Shown here in pieces: positions 20,373-32,300 of a DNA stretch of 64,000 nt. Under the pieces are notes generated by a model. That model saw nothing but the letters and a program-made list of their open reading frames with translations, ran no database searches and was not told the DNA's origin. The stretch is taken from assembly GCA_003993805.1 (NCBI GenBank), contig RSEF01000026.1, positions 872,988 to 936,987 of the forward strand, given 5' to 3'. The position numbers and the translations under genes were made by a program. Position 1 is the stretch's first letter; the number at the start of each line of letters is the position of its first letter. This DNA is from Himantopus leucocephalus (taxonomy: Eukaryota > Chordata > Aves > Charadriiformes > Recurvirostridae).

Positions 20373-23300
20373 CTGCAGGGAGAGGAGCATGGCACCAAGC
20401 CCGAAGGGGATGACAGTCCGTGGATGCCCTGGGGAACCCAAGGCCACTTGGCCCTCCCATACAAACCAGCCACCCTCAGCTCCTTAGAGTGCAAAGCAAA
20501 GCCCAGAGATGCTGCAAAATCCCTCCCCGTCACCAGGATCTGGCCTTGGGCACAGCTGAGATGCTCAGGGTGAGCATGCCAAAGCAGCACGGTGGGACAG
20601 GCCCCAGCTGGCATCATCTGTGGCAGCCTGCTGTCTGCTAGCTGCCTCTCTGGGTGACACACCGGGACACGTATGTGCAAGCCCCAGTCTGTGCGTGCCT
20701 GCGTGATGCCTCGTGGTGCACCGTGCCCATTCGCTGGCACATCAGTGTGCCTCGGTGTGCAGCCTGCCTGCCTGCACCACCATCCCACACGCAACGCTCC
20801 TCCCAGGAGTGCAAAGTGTTTCTGCGTCCCCAAATCAGGGGGGTTTACACTGAAAAGTGAGTGGGAAAGCAAAGCACAGCTCCACCCTGCTCTTCCCCTC
20901 TCCACCAGCACCACCCTACCCCCCTTCCAATGCCCAGCACAGCAGGGCCATACCAGAGGGTCCGAGTCCAGGGAGCTGGGTGTCGTGTCTTTGACGGTGC
21001 GCTCCTCAGGAGGGGAAACAGTGCTGTGGGGCCCGATGGTGGGTGGGGGCAGGTGGTACAGCTTGGACTGGTCCTGCTGCGCTGACGGCCAGGGCAGGGT
21101 GTCCCGCACCCACTCCACGGGGTCTTCCCAGGCTGCCTTCTGTCCATGGACCTGCAGGCAAGGAGCAAGCGGCAGCCGCCTCCTCAGCACGTGCCAGAGC
21201 CGGCGACATGGCACCCTGAGCCCCCCAGGACAGTGCTATGTCCCACTGCAGCCACAGGGCAGGGACTGATAGAGATGCCACCTGTGCCCAAAATCCCAGC
21301 ACCTCTCCTCTCCCCACCCCATTAGACAGCTGCATCAGCATGTCCCCAAGCACCACTGGCTTGTGTCCCCAAGTGTCAGGCAGCTCTGGGTACCTTGAGC
21401 CCATCTTTTGCCCCCTCCTGCAGGTAAGGGATGATGGAGTTGTTCCACAGGTCTATGAACCAGGTCCGGAAATCCTCAATTCCAATGGGGCAGGACAGGA
21501 AGAAGCAGGGACCTGCGAGGGGAAGGCAGAAAGCGAAAATAGGAGCTGGGTCCCCTTACTCCAGTCATGGGCCCCACGGCAGCACAGCACCAAGGCGGGC
21601 AAGCCTGGCTGCGCAGGGTGCCCTGGGCTCAACCAGCTCCTGAGAGCAGTGCCCAGGCAGCATCTGCCTGACACACACGGGCAGAAAGCAAGCTCCCAGG
21701 CAAGGAATGGGGCTGCTACGTTCAATCTATCTCCCAAAATCATGGTGAGGCAAAGGGACACCTGCCTGGGAAAACAGAGCTCAAGGAAGGGTGCCAATAA
21801 GACAGGCAGCCTTGCCTGACACCACAGTGACAGCTCCCACAGGGCACGGGAACAAGTGACACCCACGGAAGAGCAATACTTGTGTGCATTGCCCACTGTC
21901 TTCTGGTTCGGTGGGGCTGGGGGACAAGGGGCAGCATGTCGGCTCCCCAGGGAACTTGGGGAGGGTTTTGCCCCAGTCCCCGGGGGCTCCCGCAGCTCCT
22001 GGCAGCGCGAGGTAGAGGAGGGAAGTTTGCAGCAAGGCCGTACCGATGAGGAAGTCAGAGGTGCTGTGTTTCTCCAGGAAGGTATGCAAGTGGTACCAAA
22101 GCTTGGGCACCCAGTCCAGCACACGCAGCAGCTCCTCCTTGTTGGCATTGACGTCCGTGTCCGACTCCAGCAGCTTTCGCCGCAGGTAGCGCACCAGGAA
22201 GCCATTGGCTGGCTCCACATTGTTCGAGAAGGTCAGCATCCTGGAAGAAAGACTCAGGCGTTCAGGGCTGGGTCTCCACACAAGCTGCCTTGTTCCCCAG
22301 CACCCTCGGGAGACCTCCTAGCACCCCCACACTGCACACGCCCAGGGTAGGGGTATCAGGTCCTTCTGGGATGGCAGGGGCAGGCCTGGGGCTCGGTTCT
22401 CATCAGGGTTCCCAATCACAGGACGTGTCCCCAGGACTGCCCAGGGGCAGGAGTGGTGGCCTCTGCCCCCGCAACCCCACGGGGATGGTTCCCAGGGATG
22501 CATGATTCCCACCTGAAGCTGAGATGGAGGCCATGGTTTGGGGTCATCTTCACAGGCTGGTTGGTGGTCCCAATGATGTAGGGGCTGAGTGAGCAACAGA
22601 GAGACAAGATCCATGAGAAAAAGCACCCTGCATCACCCCGGCCCGTGGCAGAGCTGATCTGAGCACAGCAGACGCACAGCCATCCAGGCTCATCTCCACG
22701 TGCCCAGGGATCTTGCCGAGAGCAGTGGGGAGCATGCGTGTGCCCAGGAGATTGCGCTGGAGGAGGGTGCAGTGGGACTCTCACCATTTGTGGTACTTGC
22801 AGGTGAGCGCGCCGTTGACGAGCTCGCTGATGGAGCCCGCCTCGCTGAGGTCATCCAGGAGGATCACCAGCGGCATGTCTGCCGTGCCTGTCTCCCGGTC
22901 AATCTGGTTGGCCAGGTTGGAGAGGTACAGCTGCAGGTCCTGCAACAAACAGCCTGTGTGACATGTGGGGCCGTGGCATGGCTGTCAATGGGGACTCCAG
23001 CACCAGTGCCAACAGGGACACTCCTGGCTGCTGCGCACCCTCACCTTGCAGGACTGCTGGTGCATGTTGAAGGTGCTGACGATGCCCTCGGTGACATCCC
23101 GTCCCGAGCGCTCCACCAAGTACTCGGCCAGGCGGTTGGTCAGGTAGGTCTTGCCAGTGCCGCTGGGTCCCGAGAGGATGAGCCGCCGGTGCTTCAGCAG
23201 GAGGCTGATGTAATGCTGCATCATGGGCTTGGGGATGAGCGTCTCAAACACCAGGCTGTCCACGCACTTCTCCTTCAAGCCTGCAGACAGGGGAGGGCTA

Positions 23301-26300
23301 AGGGTCCTGCTCATGCCCCACGTCACCCCGCAACAGAGGGAAGATGGGACAGGGGTGGAGCCTCTCCGCCACACCGACCTTTGAGTGTCACGACGATGCT
23401 GGTCAGGCCCCGGCGGCACAGCGGCAGCTCTGGTGGCTCCGTGTCCAGGATCCGCTTGATGTGGCTGATGCTGTAGCCGTAGACAGACTCAGTGCTGAGC
23501 CCCAGCGTGGAAGCAGGATCCATCTTGGTGATGTAATCCTATGAGGACAAGGACAGGGCTGTCAGTGCCCCTGAGGGCTGGCAGGGAGCAAGTGGTGCTC
23601 AGCAGCTCCAGGAGACGCTGGTAAGGACCTGGGCCAAGGAACATGAGGCATAGTGGAGCCATGTAAAAGGATGGCTCTCAGAAGCGGGATCCTCGTGTTC
23701 CTACCTTGAAGACCTGGCAGACAGCCTCATCCAGCATCTTCCAGTCCACCTTCCCGCTCACCTTGGTCCAGCCCAGGAAAAATTCCTGCTGCTTGAGGTC
23801 CTAGGAGCCAAGGCAGAGGTGTGCAGGTTGGAGCACTGTACCCGGCCCTGGACACGCGTCCTCTGCCTCTCGTCCAGGGCCATGGCACTGGGGCAGGTCA
23901 GGCTCTCCATACAGTCCATACTTACCCCCTTGATGATGTGCTGGGGCGGCATGCGCACCACAATCCGCAGTGTCAGCTCATCCTTCTGGGTACCAGCGCT
24001 AACAGCATCCATGGGGGACACATCTAGGGATGGAGCAGTGAGGCCGTGCTGGCAGGGAGAGCCGAGCCACCTGGCCTGACCATGCCCAGCCTGAACCAAA
24101 TCCTGCTGCGGCAGGCCATGGCACTGGCAGCAGAACAGATCCCTGTGCACCGCTGCCTCCAGGTGAGCAGCAGCATGTTCTCACCACACACATCTCTGTC
24201 CCAACCCTTCCCCGGCTGCCAGCAGCTCCATCACCCCTACCTGAGTCCCCCAGGCTGGGGCTGAAGGCATGGCCAAGGGTGAGACCCAGGGAGCGCCGCG
24301 GTGAAGAGGAGGCCGATGTGCTCGTGACATGGCCAGGAACGGAGCCTGGCACTGCCGAGGGCCCCGGAGCCACTTTGAGCCGGTCGTTCTCAGCCTTCAG
24401 GAGATCCACCTCCAGCTGGGGGAGAACCAGTTATAGCACAGGATGAGGAGTTGGATGCCAGCAGCATCCTGGGGCTGCAGCACAGCTCGGGGGGAGCAGG
24501 GACTGTGGCCACCTGGGTGCTCAGAGCCAGATGGGCTTCTGGCAGTGGTTCTCACCTGCATGTTGTGCATGGTCTCCCGCAGCTGCTCCAGCTGGTGGGC
24601 CGAGTTGAGGGCCTCCAGGCGGATGTCCGTCAGCTTCATCTCCTTCTCCCACAGCTCTGACCGCAGCTCTGACACCTCCTTCTTCTCTGGCTCACCCTCG
24701 CCATGGGCCTGGAAGAGCCTGGGCCAAAGGAGAGACTGAGTCTTGCACATGTCCAGGGCAGAAGCCTGCAACCCCCATGACCAACCCTCCGCACCCCATA
24801 CCGCCTGCCCTGGCCCCACGTACTCAGCCGTGTCGATGCCCACAGAGGAGGACGTGGAGGATTTGATGGAAGGCGAGGCGGTCTCCGTGGAGCCATGCTG
24901 AAGCTTGGGGGAGGAGGGGGCTGACGAGTCTGGCGTGGCGATCTCCTCAATATCCGAGTAGGACGAGGCTGATTTGGGTCCCTTCTTGATGCTGAAGGCC
25001 TTGTTGAAGGAGCTGCGTAGCTACAGGAGACAGAAATGCTCTTGTTAGGGACAGCCTGACAGTGCAGCCTTCCAAGTATAGATCTGACTTGGTCCTGCCC
25101 CAGGGCCCCCACCTGCCCAGGTCCCACGGTCTGAGCTGGGACCAGTAACACCATATCCATCACCAAGGCAGGACTGTGCCCTGCCATGGCCCTGGGGAAG
25201 GCACCGGCCTGACCCCGCTCTGCTGGCACAGCTGGTGGACGGGAGTGCACGGCCCTTTGTGCAACGCTCCAGCCCCAGCCTGGATGGCACCAAACAGCCC
25301 CACAGAGTGGGACCCACTTCCTGGTCAGGCTCCCCCCAGTCCTCCTCCCCCAGCACCCGCATCAGGATGTTCAGGCACCACACCATCACCCTGATACATT
25401 GGGAAGGGCCGACACCGTCCTTGTATTCACCCCACCACAGCCATCCCAGCAAGTGGTGTTTAGGGGGGACACCCCCTCCTCCAGCCACTGCAGAGCCAGG
25501 GTCCTGTTGCAAGGGGAGGATTTCAGCCCCACACCGCCCCCTCTGCCCTGTGCTGTCCTCCTGGAAGCGCTGAGAGCCAGCCAGCACCCCGCGAGACGTC
25601 ACTGGGGGTCCCAGCCGGGCATGCAGCATGCACACAGCACACACAGAGCAGCGGGCAGGCGAGCGGCGTGCCAAGGCCAGGGAGGGTGGATGGACACTGA
25701 GCAGGGGCCAAACCGGGCCTGGGTCCCCACCAGCCTGCGGGAGAGCATCAGGTCAGGCACCCCAGGCTCACATCATGTCCCCTGGAGGGCCAGGACCTGC
25801 TCCGAGGGGAGGTGGGAGGAAGAGGGGATGGAGAACGGGCAGAATCCAGCCCAGCTCCCCCAGGCACGAGGCAGGCTGGGCTGGGCTGTCCCCAAAAGCA
25901 AAACCATTGCATTTCAGTGTAGAAAAAAAAAAAAAAAAAACCAAAAAACCCTAACCGGTGGGTGTCAGGCTGTGCCGATGGCAAGAGAGCAGAGGAGCAC
26001 TGGGACCCACATGGGTTCCGACAGGAAGAGAGCCACTTGGGGCCATATCAGGCCAGCCCTGGCAATGCAGAGACGGGCAGCACCACTCCCTGCTGCCACA
26101 GGCAGGGCTGCAGTGAGGTCCCCGTCCCAGAAGATCCAGCTGCAGGGAGTGAGGATAGTGCCTGCCTTCCCCAGGCAAGAAGGGGACTGTCCCCATCTGC
26201 GGGATAGGTCCCCATCCAAGCTCCTCCTGCTGCCTCAGGGCCGCCCAGGGCAGTTCAGCCCCTCCGTGCAGGTGCATATTTTGGCCTTAACATCAAAGGA

Positions 26301-29300
26301 AGCAGCCAAAGTGTGCGCAGCCCGGCTGGGGGCCCCGGGATGGCCCGTGCTGGGGGTTAGTGCCAGTGGGATGGATGGGATGGGTAGTGTTATGAGCACC
26401 GTCCCACAGAATGGAGCAAGGGCCCAGGCTGGGCATGGCATGGGGTGGAGGGGACGGCATAGCACTTACCTCGTACACCTGGAAAAAAAGGGTTGAGGTC
26501 AGCATAGGGGGAGAGAAACAAAACAAAGCAAGACTTAATCACTCATCCAGCTCAGAGCTGTCTGGCACAGGGAAGGGGCTGCCTGTCTAGCCCCTCACGC
26601 TGCCAGAGCCTGTGTGGGCAGAAGGGAGACGTGGGGAAAAAACAAGAGAGCAGGCATGCAAGACCAGGGCTGGGAAACTCTCAGAGAGGGTTGGAGAAGT
26701 CCCGGCCGACACATTGAGACACAAATCCACGGTGGCCACGCACTCTTCACCAGTGCTCTGCCCCAGGCACAGAGGGGACCAGCACCACAATGCCAAGGTA
26801 GACCGAGAGCAGCTGGCTTGTGGGGCTGACCCCAGCCAGACCCTGCCAGTGGCTCCCCAAGCCCCACTCCTCCTGTCAGCACCCCATCCAACCCACCCAG
26901 CTCTTTTTCTTCTTCTTCTTGGCATCAGCGTCCTTGCTGCTGCCAATGCTGGAGTGGCTGGTGATGCTGTTGAGGCTGGAGATGCTGTCAGAGGAGTTCT
27001 GCCGCTTGATGCGCAGCTCTGGGGCCAGCGAGAGAAGTGGGAGAGATTGCGAAAAGAGGTATCAGCAATCCGCATCTGCCTCAACACCAGAGCCACCCAC
27101 TCTCCTCCCTGTGCCCCTTCCCTCATAAGGTGACATGGGGCTCAGACACCACACAGGCACTACCATTCAGGACAGTGACCTCAAACCCCAAGGAGATGCC
27201 CAGAGCACACACTGCTTCTGTCCCAGGCCACCTCCCAGCCAGCACCTTGCACTTACATTGGGGTTTCGGGGCCAGAAACAGCACTTGTGGGAACAAAGCC
27301 AAGATCAGTAGCCAAAACCAGGCTGTCAGCAAAAGGCCTGGTGAGGAGGTGTCCTCCCAGGCACAAGCACTGAGACCTCCTGCAGTGACAGCTCTGGCTG
27401 TCCGACCCTGGCTTCAGATACTCAGGGGTCCCAGGTGGGGAAGAGTTGCTGCCCAGAGGACCATGCCCTCCTCTCTGGCTGAGCCCAGGGCCTCTGCCAC
27501 CCTCTCTGGATGCTTGGTTTCCCCCCTCCCTGGTGCCACAACCTCCTGGGGCCAACACAGGGACACTGGGCACCCACGGGAGTTAGGGGGGGCTGTGGCC
27601 CACAGCATACACCAGCACAGAAGGCTCCATCGGGCCCCTCAGGGCTGCTGTGCCCTGCTCTGATGCTGAGGACGGGATGCATCAACCCGTTCAACAGCAC
27701 CACAGCAGCGCCAGAAAGCACACGTGAGGTGTGCACTGGGGCCCTGTGCCAGCCCGGGGCAGGAGTGGCCTAGCTGGGTTTGGGCGAGCAGCTCAGGAAG
27801 GGCTACATCCCTGTGGTGGGGGGCTGCAGCATCATGCCTTACCTTTGGGGGTGACATCAGTGCCATTGAGTGCACCCTGGATCACAGCTTGGGCCTCCGA
27901 GTTCTTCTTCTTCAGGAAGTCAATGGTCTCTCGCAGGTCCAGCAGCTCCGTGTCCTGGGGGAGCAAAGCCGGGAGCAGTAGAGCACGTTCTGATGGCACA
28001 GAGCCCACCCGGAGAGCACCCTTGGGGCGGGCAGTGCCGCGGCAGGTTCACCCCAGTCCAACATCCCCCAGCCCCATGAGCACCCTCCCGCACTGCCAGT
28101 GACCCCCAATGCCTGCTCAGCACCCCAACAGCGCCCACCTTCTCCTCAGCGGTCTCAGCCAAGTGCCGCAGGCGGGACGTCATGCTCACCAGGCTCTGCT
28201 CAAAAGCTGCTACCAGATTGGCCTGGGAGAGGTGGAGAAACGGGTGAGCACCCACGCCTGGGCAAGCACCCATGGCTGGGTGAGCACCCGCTGCCAGGTT
28301 TGGGATGCAAGAGGCTGAAGAGGGGAAATCAAGGCTCTCGTGGGCGCAGGCCAGCACCAGCTCTGTGCACGGCAGGGACACAGAGCGGCGTGCCCTGCAG
28401 CAGGCAGTGGCTCCTGTAGGGACTCACATTAGCAGACAGCTGGGACGTCAGCGTGGCCACCTTCTCCTGCGAGGACTCCAGCTCGCGGCGCAGCTTACGG
28501 ATTTGCTGTGGGGAGAGCAGAGGGAGTTAGAGGGGCCAGGTGCTCACCCTCACCATGATGGCAGGGTCAGACGACGAGCAGAAGGTGTGGGCTCACCTCA
28601 GACTGCATCTTCTCCTCAGCCTGGTGGCACGAGAGCAGAGAGAGACAGACAGACAGAGGCAGGCAGTCAGGAAGGCAGCGAGGCACAGACAGGCTCGGCG
28701 CAAGGCAGAGGCATGCACAGAGCCCCCCCATTCCCACTCAGGCCCCCCCAGCCATGCACAAAGCAGCGCAGCACGAAGGCGGCTCTTACGGAGGAGTAGG
28801 TGGAGGACGCGCTTGAGGCCAGGGACAGCACCGATCCATGAACTGCAACAGAATAAAACCCAGCGTGTCAGGGCACCCCCAGCCAGTGGCATCCCCAGGG
28901 GCTGCAGGTGCAGGGCATAGCAGGGTGCAGGGGACAGAGGTCCCAGTGCAGGCGGGCTCTGCGGGGAGCCAGGGGAGGCAGAGGGTGGGACGGCAGCTGC
29001 TTAGCACTGCTCACTTCTTGGCATGCAGCTGGTGACCTCCCTGGACATGTGGAGTGCAGCAGGGCGTGGGGAGCACCCTCTGCCTGCACACTCCTCTCTG
29101 GCTGAGCCCGGGAGCTCTGCCACCCTCTCTGGCTGTTTGGTTTTCCCCCCCTCACGACGCCACAACCTCCTGGGGCCAACACAGGGACACTGGGCACCCA
29201 CGGAGGTCAAGGGGGGCTGTGCCTCAGAGCATATGTCAGCACAGAAGGGTCCACCGAGCCCCTCAGGGCTGCTGTGCCATGCTCTGATGCTGACGATGGG

Positions 29301-32300
29301 ATGCATCAACCCATTTGACAGTGCCGCAGCAGCGCCAGAAGGAAGGGAAAACTGTGTGGGGAGCCCCATTGCCCCCCCTGGCCCTGGGAACCTTATTTGC
29401 CTGGGCAGGAGCGCAGCACACTCTCACCATCGTCCACAGGGTCCCGGAAGGAGCCCGAGCGGATCATGCCCTTGGGCTTGTCGGCCAGGGAGAGAGTGCT
29501 GCCCATCTGGGATGTGCTGTACAGCTCGAAGGTGGAGTCGTGGGTGGGGATGCTGTTGGAGCGGGTGATCCGTGGGGTTGCGGCAGCAGTGGGGCTCACT
29601 ACAAGGAGAAGGCAGGGGAGAGGCAGGGTCAGAGTCACGCTGGGGACCTGGGATCAGGATGGGGAAGCAGGTCTGGCAGCAATCCACAAGAACTGGGATG
29701 TGGAGTGGAAGCAGGGATGATGGTCCCAAAGCAGGGGGAGGACTGGGGAAAAGCTAAAACGCAGATTTACACTGGGAAGACCTGGACACCAACATCAAAG
29801 TAACCACAGAGCTGAGAAACAAATCCATCGCTCCGGGACAAACTGGGGACCACCATGCCAGAGCCAGTCACCTGTGGGTGCAGGAGGGGAGCACCTCATC
29901 ACACACTGTCCTCACCTGGCAGCCCCAATCCATCTGCTTGGACCCCCCAAACCCTCCAGCAACATGTAGGTCCTGGCAAGAGCAGAGCAGGGCTCACCCC
30001 TTGCCCTGCTGGGCACCCCCAGAGAAGCAGGGAGCCACGGGCAGAGCCCTGTGGGTGGATGAGATGCCCTGAAGCAGAGCTGATGGACATCCCTGGCCCC
30101 TGGGCACAACCCAGCACCTCAGTAGGCCAAAAGCACCAGGTACTGGGTGTTAGGGCTGCTGGGGGTGTCAAGGGGAAAAGCAGCACCCAGGGCAGCACCA
30201 GCAAGTCACACAGGGAGCATGGAGCGATGGGGGGTAGGAGGGACAGGGATTGCCGCAAGCGGAAGGGGGCTGGCGGCGGAGGGCACTGACCAATGCTGGT
30301 GAGCGGACCCTTCCCGACCAGCGTCATGGGGAGAGCAGGGGGCGAGGGCAGCTCCTGCTGGTCGTCCGACTCGGGGAGCCCGCTGCTGATGGCGTGTGAA
30401 TGGCGCCGCTCCTTGGCCTCCTCCTGGGAGTGGAGCTGGTACCTGAGGAGCGGAGCAGAGACTGGCACGGTGAGGTGGAGTGGCACCAACCCGGCTCCTG
30501 CCTGCTGCACCGCGGCCGAGCCTCCCCAGCATGGAGGGCACTGCCAGCCCCCTGCAGAAAGCCCCACATGCCCACCCTCCCTCCATAGCGCCATCCAGAA
30601 GTGATTCAGGCTCTTTTACCTCAACCCTTTCTTGGGCAGTGTGTTCCTGTCGCGGTTGGCACTGGAAAGGAAGGAAAGATCAGTGACATCCCTGCACAGA
30701 CGAGGGAAGGTGCCATGGGGGTTGAGCTGTGGGGACAGGGAGCTTTTCCCCAGAAATGGAGCAGTAAGAGCCTCTGAGGGCTATAGCAGGATGGCAGGGA
30801 GGGACCTGAGCCCGCGGAGGTCCCCCAGCAGCCCCATGCCCTCACTCCAGCCATACCTGTCCAGATGTGCAAGACGGGGGCTCCCACTCCAGCCCAGCTC
30901 CCCTGCCTCTTCCTCCTCTTCCGTGCTGGCCGGGGGTGCGGCAGCAGGGGTTGGGGTGGTGGTGCTGCCCCCCGAAAAGGCACTGGGCAGGCTCATGGGC
31001 ATCTGCAGGGACTCCATGCTGCGGTGCAGGCCTGAGAGCTTGGGGTACATCCTGCCCTCCTTGGGGACGCTGAAGCCACCCATGAGCTCCAGGCCCTGGG
31101 AGAAGCTGGCCGAGTTGATGTTGAGGATGGGGGCAGGACTGGGGCTGAAGCAGGGTGCGAGGTGCCCGCCAGCCGGGTGCATGTCCTGGAGCTTGGCAGT
31201 GTGTGGGGGGTGCAGCTCGCTGGAGGAGGGCAAATCCAGGCTGTTCGAGTTGACCTTGTCCAAGTTGGCCAGAGAGGGAGGCTTCACGTAGGTCTTGGCA
31301 GCTGCTCTGGAGGGGGGAAAATGGGTAAAGAAGCAGGTGAGACTTGGGTGTTGGGCACGGCTGGGTGCTGGGGACAGCTGTGCCGGGCACCTGTTGCCAT
31401 CAGAGGTGGAAGGATCATACCTGAGAGGTGTTGGGGGCAGCTCGGCCACCTTGGCCACCGGCGGGAGGTTGGCCTGGGCTTTTGGGGTGCTCTCAGGCGA
31501 GCTGACACTCTTCATCGTCCCACACTCAGAGTCAAGTGCCACCGCCTTGGCCTTGGCCTTCTCCTTCTCACGGTCCGTCTGGTTCACAGGGGCCGGCGTG
31601 CCACGGCCAGCGCCAATCTTGGACGGCTCCTTGAGCCGTGACACCGAGATGCTGCCCTGCTTGGTGCTCAGCAGGCTGGGATCGATGCTGCTGCTGACCG
31701 GCCGGTTCGCACCGCGGCCGCCGGTCACACTCATGGAGCTGGACTTGGCCGGCCGGGGCAGGCTGCGGTACTGGATGTTGGAACGAGCCCCTGGGGCCAG
31801 GAAGCCAGGCTCAGCTGTGTTGGAGACGTCCAGGCTTGTTTTCCTCCCACTGACTGGCTTCACGGGGATACCGGAGCTCTTCTGGATCTTGCCGAGCGTG
31901 GCCGAGCCCCCAGCCTGCATGACAGTGGCTGTGCCAGTGGCGGGAGCTGGTTTCTTATAGCCGAAGGAGCTGGAGGCTGAGGGGCGTGTGAGACCCGAGG
32001 GTGGCTTCTTGGCATCAGCGATGCGGTCACGACCGGCATCGGAGGAGGAGCGCTGCAGGCCTGTGCTCTTCACAGACAGCTTGCTCTTGTCAGTGGCTTT
32101 GGTCTCGGGCTTGCCTGGTGAGCAGGGAAGGACAGGTTAGTGTCCTGGGGGTCTTCGGAGCCATTTGGGTGTGAACTAGCCCAGATCAAACACCAGCAGC
32201 GGAGACGCCAGGATGCGATGGAGGCGAAGGGCCATGCCACCGCCCCAGGTGTTGGGGCAGAGCCACAGCCAGGCCCCCAGTGCACCCAGCCAGGCCCCAG

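Noticed and set aside
22700..23476. 258-residue plus-strand open frame
   Set aside because: Shadow of NAV1 coding exons 22-24 read on the wrong strand.
25922..25940. Poly-A tract as the tail of a processed pseudogene
   Set aside because: No upstream exon-like sequence or target-site duplication is recognised.
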